Shown here one piece after another: positions 33,841 to 41,600 of a stretch of 64,000 nucleotides of DNA (its first letter is position 1; each line of letters starts with the position of its first letter). Location of the stretch: NCBI GenBank assembly GCA_910579805.1, contig CAJTWM010000011.1, forward strand, positions 1-64,000. The letters are read 5' to 3'. The DNA is from an uncultured Lachnospiraceae bacterium. Its GTDB lineage: Bacteria > Bacillota > Clostridia > Lachnospirales > Lachnospiraceae. The notes under the pieces are model-generated. The model was not told where the DNA came from. It did not search any database and saw only the letters and a program-made list of their open reading frames with translations. Both the position numbers and the translations under genes were made by a program.

Positions 33841-34713
33841 ATGAAAAAAACACTGCAGACTGCCTTCCAGACAAGACAATATATGCTTTCAAAAGATTTT
33901 GAGATCTATTATTATAATGACCACAGTCTGCCAAAAGTAGACCTCCATACCCACGATTATTATGAATTTTATTTTTTTTTAGAGGGCAGCGTAAGTATCC
34001 AGATCGGCGAAAAGACGTTTCCCCTTCATTTCGGAGACATCATTCTTCTTCCTCCTGCGCTTTCCCACCGTCCGGTCATCCATGACAGAACGGTTCCCTA
34101 CCGCCGTTTCGTATTATGGATCAGCAAGGAATACTGCAACGACCTGATCGCCCTCTCCGCCGATTACGGCTATCTCTTACAGTATGTGCAGATCCACAAA
34201 ACTTATATCTTCCACAATGATGAGATTTCATTTCATACCATACAGTCCATGATACTGCGTCTGCTGGAAGAACTGCACTCCGACCGTTTCGGACGGGGGG
34301 CGCAGATCCCGCTCTGCGTTAACGGCCTGCTCCTTCATATAAACCGCATGGTACACGAAAGAAACTATCCCAAAGGGAAACATACCGGGACTTCTCTGTA
34401 CCAGAATGTAGTAAGCTACATTGAAAACCATATGGAAGAAGAATTGTCCCTCGACAGACTGGCCCGGATCTTTTTTGTGAGCAAATACCACATTGCCCAT
34501 GTGTTCAAAGAAAACCTCGGTATCTCCGTTCATCAGTACATCCTGCAAAAAAGGCTCACTCTCTGCAAGGACGCCCTTCTTGGCGGCCGCAATATCACGG
34601 AAGCCTGCCTTTCCTTCGGCTTCGGCGATTATTCCGGTTTCTACCGGGCATTTAAAAAAGAATACGGAATCCCGCCGAAAGAATTTTTAAAACGGCACGT
34701 CCTTCCTGATTAA
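33841..34713 (+). CDS. AraC-family regulator of the uxuAB unit
   Basis: 290 residues. The N-terminal cupin has the H-T-H-D-Y-Y-E-F-Y-F-F motif near residue 37 and G-D-I-I-L-L-P-P. The C-terminal 100 residues hold two helix-turn-helix motifs (L-A-R-I-F-F-V-S-K-Y-H-I and F-G-F-G-D-Y-S-G-F-Y-R-A-F-K). The frame opens at 33733, but ATG at 33841 has AAAGG 10 bases upstream and begins M-K-K-T-L-Q. The first 36 codons of the longer frame overlap the promoter. Position and the direct repeats make it the probable activator of uxuAB, perhaps responding to a hexuronate intermediate; the inducer is inferred. Confidence 0.9.
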   Translation: MKKTLQTAFQTRQYMLSKDFEIYYYNDHSLPKVDLHTHDYYEFYFFLEGSVSIQIGEKTFPLHFGDIILLPPALSHRPVIHDRTVPYRRFVLWISKEYCNDLIALSADYGYLLQYVQIHKTYIFHNDEISFHTIQSMILRLLEELHSDRFGRGAQIPLCVNGLLLHINRMVHERNYPKGKHTGTSLYQNVVSYIENHMEEELSLDRLARIFFVSKYHIAHVFKENLGISVHQYILQKRLTLCKDALLGGRNITEACLSFGFGDYSGFYRAFKKEYGIPPKEFLKRHVLPD

Positions 34714-34777
34714 ACCGCCTGTTCCCCTTTCGCATTGCCTTACCGGGAAATTTTAAGATCCAACGTGCATCCGTCTG

Positions 34778-35653
34778 CTATCTTTGCTCTACTTTTATGA
34801 TATTTTTGATCCCTTCACAGATCTTGCCCGCCACCACAGGATTATTCATCGTATACAAATGAATCCCCTGAATATCGTTTGTCAAAAGTTCGATGGTCTG
34901 CGTCAGCGCGTAGGACATTCCCGCATCGAACAACGCTTCTTTGCTCTCCGCATATCTATGGATGATCTTCTCAAAACGCGTGGGAAAAGACGCCCCGCAC
35001 ATCGTTACCATCCTTTTGATCTGCGCCGCGTTGATCACGGGCATGATCCCCGGTATCACAGGCGTCTCTATCCCCGCGATCCTGCAGTCTTCCACTAGTC
35101 GGTAAAAACAGGCGTTATCAAAAAACAACTGGGAAAGCAGCACTTCCGCTCCCGCGTCTACCTTTGTTTTCAGATGGCGGATCTCCTCCACTCTGTTCTT
35201 CGATTCGGGATGGCATTCCGGATAGCAGGCCCCCGCAATGCAAAAGTCTTCCTTCTCCTTCAGATAAGCCGTCAGATCCGACGCGTGCCGAAAATCCTCT
35301 TTTTCCGGCAGATCGGGATTCCTGTCGCCGCGAAGAGCCAAAATATTCTCGATCCCCTCGCTCTTCAACACTTTAGAAAACTCGTCGATCTCGGATCTGT
35401 CATAGCTGAGGCAGGTCAGATGAACTACCGGTTCCACATGATAGTCCTCTTTGATCTTCTTTGCCAGTTCAATCGTCCGGTTGCAGTTGGAACTGCCGCC
35501 TGCGCCGAAAGTCACGCTGATAAAATCCGGTCTTAATTCGCTGAGGATCTCCAACGTTGCATCAATATTTTTCAGCTCGCTGTCTTTCTTAGGCGGAAAA
35601 ATCTCAAAAGACAGGGTTCTTTTATTCTTTTTATAGTAATCCGCAATTTTCAT
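34778..35653 (-). CDS. metF: Methylenetetrahydrofolate reductase
   Basis: 291 residues, the size of bacterial MetF. It has the N-terminal F-E-I-F-P-P-K (catalytic Glu region), V-T-F-G-A-G-G-S, the FAD-site stretch A-L-R-G-D-R, and P-G-I-M-P. It reduces 5,10-methylene-THF to 5-methyl-THF for methionine synthesis or, in acetogens, the methyl branch of the Wood-Ljungdahl pathway. Neither metH nor acetogenesis genes are nearby. AGGAGAATCT precedes the ATG. It is downstream of the metal ATPase gene by 78 bases, with an imperfect GCAGGC/GCCTTGC hairpin between them, so it is probably a separate unit. Confidence 0.95.
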   Translation of the reverse strand: MKIADYYKKNKRTLSFEIFPPKKDSELKNIDATLEILSELRPDFISVTFGAGGSSNCNRTIELAKKIKEDYHVEPVVHLTCLSYDRSEIDEFSKVLKSEGIENILALRGDRNPDLPEKEDFRHASDLTAYLKEKEDFCIAGACYPECHPESKNRVEEIRHLKTKVDAGAEVLLSQLFFDNACFYRLVEDCRIAGIETPVIPGIMPVINAAQIKRMVTMCGASFPTRFEKIIHRYAESKEALFDAGMSYALTQTIELLTNDIQGIHLYTMNNPVVAGKICEGIKNIIKVEQR

Positions 35654-35731
35654 AGATTCTCCTATTCCTATGCTCCGCAGGCAGAAGTCCGTTCCGTAGG
35701 GACTTCCGCCTTGCCCTGCACAGTTATGTTA

Positions 35732-37687
35732 TCATTTATCCGTCTGTAACGCCCGCATCGCATTCAATATGGCAATCACGGCGACTCCCACATCTGCAAA
35801 TACCGCGGCCCACATATTTGCCATACCGAGAGCCGCCAAAACCAGCACCAGTACCTTCACTCCGATGGCAAACACGATATTCTCTTTTACGATCCTTAAG
35901 GTCTTCCTTGAAATCTCCATCGCCTTTGCGATCTTGGAAGGTTCGTCCGTCATAATGACCACGTCCGCCGCCTCGATCGCCGCATCGCTGCCAAGGCCGC
36001 CCATTGCGATACCGATATCGGCCCTTGCCAGTACCGGCGCGTCGTTGATTCCGTCTCCTACAAAGACTAACTTCCCTTTTTCCGATTTTGTACGGTAAAG
36101 TTCCTCTACCCGGTCCACCTTATCTCCCGGAAGCAGTTCTGCGTATACTTGCGTGATACCGAGTTTCTTCGCCACATGATCCGCCACTTCCTTCCGGTCT
36201 CCGGTTAACATAACAACCTGCCTTACTCCCATCTCTTTCATTCCGGTAACCGCATTCTCCGCATCCTGCTTGATCTCGTCCGCTATCACCACCGCGCCAA
36301 GATAGTTTCCTCCTTTTGCCACATGAACCAAGGTTCCTACGGCCCCGTCTTCCCCATTCCCACCGCTGCCAATAGATATTTTTTCCTTGGCCATCAGCTT
36401 TTCATTCCCGGCAAGTACCAAAATGCCGTCCAGAACCGCTTTCACGCCATGCCCGGCCATCTCTTCCACTTTATCGAGACGTTCCTTTGAAACAGCATTT
36501 CCGGCGTCCGTATATGCCTTTACAAGTGACAAAGAGATCGGGTGGGTGGAATAACTCTCCGCATAGGCCGCCGTTTCTAAAAGTTCCCCGTCGCTTACTC
36601 CCTCTCCGGGAAGAAGCTTAGCCACTGCAAAATTTCCTTTTGTCAGCGTACCGGTCTTATCCATAACGACAATTTCCGCATCCGCCAGCGCTTCTAAATA
36701 ATTGCTGCCCTTTATCAGGATCCCGGCCTTGGAAGAGCCTCCCAATCCGCCAAAAAAGCTTAACGGAATACTGATCACCAACGCACAGGGACAGGATATT
36801 ACAAGAAAGGTAAGCGCCCTATAGATCCAGCTCCCCCAGTCTCCCCCCAAAACCATCGGCGGTATGACCGCAAGCGCCAGCGCGCTAAACACCACAACAG
36901 GCGTATAATATTTTGCAAATTTGGTAATAAAGTTTTCCGATTCCGCCTTTTTGCTGCTGGCATTCTCTACCAGATCTAAAATCTTAGCGACCGTGGATCT
37001 GCCAAATTCCTTGCTTACCTTTACTTCCAATACGCCGGATAAATTAATACAGCCGCTGATTACCTCATCCTCCGGGGCTACGTCTTTGGGAAGGCTTTCC
37101 CCCGTAAGAGCCATGGTATCCAAAGCCGAGTTGCCCGTAAGAACGGTTCCGTCGAGAGGAATCCTCTCGCCGGGTTTTATAACGATCGTTTCCCCCACGG
37201 CTACTTCTTCCGGATCTACTTCTTTTTCTTCCCCGTCCCTTAAAACGTTGGCATAATCCGGCCGGATATCCATCAGCGCGGCAATCGATTTTCTCGACTT
37301 ATTGACGGCGTAAGACTGAAAACACTCGCCTACCTGATAAAACAGCATTACCGCTACCGCCTCCGGATAGTCGCCTACAAAAAACGCCCCCACCGTCGCG
37401 ATCATCATTAAAAAATTCTCGTCAAATACCTGCCCCTGTCCTATATTCTTAACCGCATTTTTGACCACGTCCCCGCCGATGATGATATAGGCGGTTAAAA
37501 ATGCTGCGAACCTGATGAGCCCGTTAAGATCGGAAAACACATTTCCCAAAAATGTCAGGATAAAAACAGTGGGCAAAGGTATGCCCGGCGCATATGCAAG
37601 GATTAATTTATCCAGAAGTACCGCGCCGAGATAGCACGCGGCTCCGGTCCCTACCCGCCTTATTCTCTTTTTTAATTTCTTCGTCAT
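35732..37687 (-). CDS. P1B-type heavy-metal ATPase (Cd/Zn/Pb class)
   Basis: 651 residues with eight or so membrane helices and no N-terminal HMA domain. The core motifs are all present: T-G-E-S, ion-site C299-P-C301, phosphorylated D343 in D-K-T-G-T-L-T, S-T-H-P-I-S (HP motif), and G-D-G-I-N-D-A-P. The last helices contain N-M-W-A-A-V-F-A-D-V-G-V-A-V, where the Asp is typical of Zn2+/Cd2+/Pb2+ exporters (P1B-2). It should export these cations from the cytoplasm. The upstream gene encodes a separate 73-residue HMA protein, and an ArsR/CadC-type sensor heads the operon. GAAGGGAG precedes the ATG. Confidence 0.93.
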   Translation of the reverse strand: MTKKLKKRIRRVGTGAACYLGAVLLDKLILAYAPGIPLPTVFILTFLGNVFSDLNGLIRFAAFLTAYIIIGGDVVKNAVKNIGQGQVFDENFLMMIATVGAFFVGDYPEAVAVMLFYQVGECFQSYAVNKSRKSIAALMDIRPDYANVLRDGEEKEVDPEEVAVGETIVIKPGERIPLDGTVLTGNSALDTMALTGESLPKDVAPEDEVISGCINLSGVLEVKVSKEFGRSTVAKILDLVENASSKKAESENFITKFAKYYTPVVVFSALALAVIPPMVLGGDWGSWIYRALTFLVISCPCALVISIPLSFFGGLGGSSKAGILIKGSNYLEALADAEIVVMDKTGTLTKGNFAVAKLLPGEGVSDGELLETAAYAESYSTHPISLSLVKAYTDAGNAVSKERLDKVEEMAGHGVKAVLDGILVLAGNEKLMAKEKISIGSGGNGEDGAVGTLVHVAKGGNYLGAVVIADEIKQDAENAVTGMKEMGVRQVVMLTGDRKEVADHVAKKLGITQVYAELLPGDKVDRVEELYRTKSEKGKLVFVGDGINDAPVLARADIGIAMGGLGSDAAIEAADVVIMTDEPSKIAKAMEISRKTLRIVKENIVFAIGVKVLVLVLAALGMANMWAAVFADVGVAVIAILNAMRALQTDK

Positions 37688-37732
37688 AGGAATTTTCTCC
37701 CTTCCAGTCCTGCCGCTTTGCTTTCCATAATC

Positions 37733-37954
37733 TTATTTTTCAATCACTTCTACATCCGGTTCAAACTTTTTCACGATCCGCTTAATCTCTTTCAGGAGTC
37801 CGGAAACTTTCCCCTCCTCTACCTCAACGACTAACTTCTGCGTTAAAAGCGTCACCGTGCTTTTGCTCACACCGTCCAGTTTTCCTACCGCCTCTTCAAT
37901 CTTTGCCGCACAGTTCGCACAGTCCAGATCTTCTAAAATATATGTCTTTTTCAT
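37733..37954 (-). CDS. Free-standing heavy-metal-associated (HMA) domain protein
   Basis: 73 residues, one ferredoxin-like HMA domain. The metal-binding loop is D-L-D-C-A-N-C-A-A near residue 12 (CxxC preceded by Asp, more like ZntA than copper chaperones). It lies 45 bases before the ATPase, which lacks this domain. It is therefore probably the detached N-terminal metal-binding module or a chaperone for the pump. AAAGGAGG has nine bases of spacing to the ATG. Confidence 0.9.
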   Translation of the reverse strand: MKKTYILEDLDCANCAAKIEEAVGKLDGVSKSTVTLLTQKLVVEVEEGKVSGLLKEIKRIVKKFEPDVEVIEK

Positions 37955-38004
37955 ATCCGTAATCCTCCTTTAATCCTTTCTGATTCTTATTTTCTGCCGC
38001 CCCG

Positions 38005-38370
38005 CTATTCCTCGATATGCTCCAGTCCCTGACTTAAGATCGTTTTAATATGTCCGTCTGCCAAAGAATAGAAAATACTCTTGCCTTCCCTTCTGTTCTT
38101 TACCAGATCCATCTGCTTTAAGATCCTGAGCTGATGGGAAATGGCCGATTGGGTCATCTGCAAAAGCTGTGCCAGATCGTATACGCACATCTCGGAACAC
38201 ATAAGCACATATAATATTTTGATCCTCGTAGTATCTGCAAAGATCTTAAAAAACTCTGCCAGATCAAAAAGCTTTTCTTCTTCCGGCATCTTTTCGTTCA
38301 CCTTGCGGACGGTTTCCTCATGAACACAGATAAAATCACATTTCTCGATTTCTTCTTTCTTTTTTTCCAT
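38005..38370 (-). CDS. ArsR/SmtB-family metal-sensing repressor (CadC-like)
   Basis: 121 residues with a winged helix at about 40-100 (recognition helix with M-T-Q-S-A-I-S-H-Q-L-R-I-L). Both metal sites known from CadC/SmtB can be seen. The alpha3N site has C11 and C15 with the same spacing as S. aureus CadC, and C62 in E-M-C-V-Y-D; the second Cys of the CadC pair is Tyr here. The alpha5 site has D105, H107, H118 and E121, with spacing identical to SmtB D104/H106/H117/E120. Metal binding should release it from the operator at 38426-38451. It heads the operon with the HMA protein and ATPase. Confidence 0.93.
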   Translation of the reverse strand: MEKKKEEIEKCDFICVHEETVRKVNEKMPEEEKLFDLAEFFKIFADTTRIKILYVLMCSEMCVYDLAQLLQMTQSAISHQLRILKQMDLVKNRREGKSIFYSLADGHIKTILSQGLEHIEE

Positions 38371-38425
38371 TGCCTCACATCCCTTCTCTCTGCCTTCCTT
38401 ACGGATACGTTTTCCGCATAGTTAA

Positions 38426-38480
38426 AACATATGAATAAATGTTCATATGTTCATTATATCACCCATTTTTTTATTGTCAA
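38426..38480 (-). promoter_or_regulatory. Metal-operon promoter with SmtB-type operator
   Basis: On the minus strand TTGACA (38480-38475) and TATAAT (38458-38453) are spaced by 16 bases. Directly downstream AACATATGAA and TTCATATGTT (38426-38451, 6-base centre) form a perfect 10+10 inverted repeat. Its core ATGAACATTTATTCATA closely resembles SmtB/ArsR-family operators and would cover the start site. Confidence 0.88.
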
Positions 38481-38562
38481 TCCCCATTCTTTTTATTTAT
38501 AAGATATTTCTAAGATGCAAAGCTATAAGATTCAAAATTTCCGGTTTTCTATGCATAAATTG

Positions 38563-38613
38563 AGAAAAGATCTCTACGTCTGCCTCATTTCCGGCATTCG
38601 TAAAGATCTTTCC
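38563..38613 (-). terminator. Terminator after the Big_2 protein gene
   Basis: GAAAAGATCT and AAAGATCTTTC arms form a stem of about 9 bp with flanking TACG/CGTA pairs. On the minus strand it ends in TTTTC. A CGGCCG/CGGCCG stem (about 38640-38663) precedes it. Confidence 0.5.
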
Positions 38614-38665
38614 CTTATAAATCCATTGCAATCCTATTTCCGGCCGGATATCTCCTGTCGGCCGT

Positions 38666-41600
38666 TTACTCTTTTACGGTCACTTTAAAGCTCACCCGCA
38701 CCGGTTTGCCAAGCTCACTGTTTTCTTCTTCCTGCGCGCCCTTAAAATATACGTCCGCCGTGACCGTTACGGTCCCCTGTTTTATCGTGTCGTCACTGAC
38801 CGCCACATATGCATGTCCCTTATCATACTCGATCCCAAGTCCCGTAGGCAGGGAGCGGGTTACGATCTCATGGATCCGTACCCCTTCCGGCATGGCGGCG
38901 TTCAGATCGTAATCCGCGATACGGTTTTCCTCTGATTTATAGATCGTCTGGGTCTCTATCGCCTTTAATTTAGGCACTGCCTGCGAAGTTTTAAAACTGA
39001 TGTCCTGAAACAGTTCCGTACCGTTTTGCAAGGTGACCCGCACTTTCCCTTTATAAGTTTTTACCGAAAGCGCCGCCGCGTTTCTTGCATATACCGTAAA
39101 TTTATCTTTATTCTGTACGCAATAAAAATTTTTCGTAAAGCCCGCTTCGTCTCCGTCGCACAAGCTGATCCTATCGATCTGCGCATTTAATCCCGCTATC
39201 TTGACCGTCCCCGTTAACGTAGAATTTTTTCGGTTGATAAGATCCAGCTTTCCGCTCAGTTTGATCTTGCCCACCGTCGGCATAGTCTTCTTAACGGTCA
39301 CTTTTAAAGCTTTCGTCTTTACGTCCTCATATCCGCTCTCATTGAATACGTCCGTAAACTGCAGATGATATTGGTTTGCAGTGATCTGTCCCTTCTCCAC
39401 GGCTTCCGGCCTCAATCCTACTGTCAGTTTCCCGTCCTTATACACAGCCGTAAACAATTCTGCATACGCCGTGTTCGCAAACTGCCACTCTCCGTTCTTT
39501 AAGGTCGCGTTACTCTTATTCGTCTTCGCTTCCATCGTGAACGTTTCGGCTTTCGCGGCCGTGTTCAAAGTAACCGCCGACTTTGCAAAACTAACGGCAG
39601 GGCTGGCTTTATCCGGCGAGGATTTCACCGTAAGGCTCACTTCTACCGGACTTCTCCATCCGTCTTTGCTGATAACTACTTTATGCTTATAAGAAGCCGC
39701 TTTATTTACATTAGGATACAATAACTGCACCTGTATCTGATCGGCCACATCCTCGCTTACCACATCCCACTTCTTGTCGCTTTCCTTTTTTACAGAAACC
39801 GCAGCATGATAACCTGTCAGGTTTTTCTTTGTTTTGGAGTCAATGATCGTAATCTGCGCCGTATCTCCCTGTCTGGTCAGAATATCCGGTACGCTAAGCT
39901 GCTTGAAAGAAGGTTTGGTCGGTTTCGCAGTCACCGTTGTGCTGACGCTGACCGGTTCTTCGTATCCTTTCAGCGTTACAAAGAAGCTTCCCTGCGTCTT
40001 TTTGCTGCCCGTAAATTCGGAGGAATCAAACTGACTCTCCTTAATGGCAATATACCAGCCGTCCTGTTTTTCAGCTATATCGTATAACCGTGCCAGATCG
40101 CCGGACGGTTTCGCAACGATATTTTCAATCTCCGCCTTTGTCGTAATATTGAGCTTCGTCCAAGTCCCCCGTTCAAAACTGTTGACCGAAACGCCTGCAA
40201 TCTTTACGCTTGGCGCAGAATCCTCGATCTTGAAACTGGTCTTGATCTCTTCTCTTGCCATATCCGCATTGTTTTCAATGCTCATGGAAGTTCTTTCCGC
40301 GCTTAAAGTGATCTCATAAGTACCTGAAACAGCGCCGTCCAATTCTTCCTTACTTACGGCAAGACGGTATTTTCCGTCTTCTTCATGAAGGATGCGGAAC
40401 TTTGTTCCCGGGATAGACGTATAAGTCCCGTCCTCATTCTGTATCCGCGCCGACTGCACGCTTACTCCGTACTCGGGGATTTCCGTTCCGTTCGCCCCTG
40501 TCAGGGTAAACGTCGAATCGCTGAATATAAGCGGTACCCGGCTTCCACTCACCTCTTCGATCTTTCCTTTTTTATTGACCGTACCAAGCGTACCTTCCTT
40601 CAGGATCGGCGCGCCCGAATAAATACCGAACACGGCTTTGCGGTTCCTGTGCATATTGTCGTCAGCCATACAGGTAATATAAAATCTGCCCGGCTTTTTC
40701 AGCTTAACGATAAGCGTATGCCCCGTCCTGTCCTTTTCATCTATGACAATATCGGCAAGAGAACTGTCCGAAATAAAGAAACTCAGTTTTACGTTTTTCA
40801 TTTCGTTATGCTCCGCGTCAAATGCATGGGCCTTGATCTTTAGCTCGCCGTTCTTTTTAAATTCCTCTTCCGCTTTATCGTTAAAGCTTTCCGCTTCTTT
40901 TTTGTTCAGCCCCCAATATTGGAATTCAATATTTTTAACCTGCTTGTCTTTATAGACGGTCACCTGTGTCGTGGCACTGCGCTTGTAAGGATCGTCTTTC
41001 AGAACGGCCGTAACGGTCACACTCTTGTCTTCCTTGATCTGCGCCTTGGGATTCGCATAGGCGATTCCTTTTTCGTCCACATAAACGGTCTTCGGATCGC
41101 TGCTGGTAAAGGTAAACAGCTCCGCATCCAGCGCGGACCTTGTCGTCAGGTTGATAAAGGAAAGCTGTACATAACCGTTGCCGTCGTTTGCCGCCTGCTC
41201 GATACCATAGCTGCCTGAAGCGGCGGCGATCGCATCCGCTTTTTTTACCGGATTGGCCGTGACCGTACAGGTGACGGTTATCGCATTGTCCGCACACAAA
41301 GTTATTTTTGCCGTTCCGTATCCTTTGACCGTAACTCTTCCGTTTCCGTCTACAGTCGCCACTTCTTCTTTATCGCTGGTCCATGTATAGGAGGTCGACG
41401 CATCGGCGCCCTTGGCCGTAAACTGTATCACCGCCTCGCTGCCGATTCCCGCAAGCTCTATGCTTTTTTTCTTCAGGGTGAGTTTGGTTACCTTTGTCTT
41501 TCCTACACGGACGGTAACATCCTGATATACCGGCGTTTCCTTTTTCGGATCGTATGCCCGGCTTGTGCACCGGATCACTGCCGTCATTCCGTCAGGCGCT

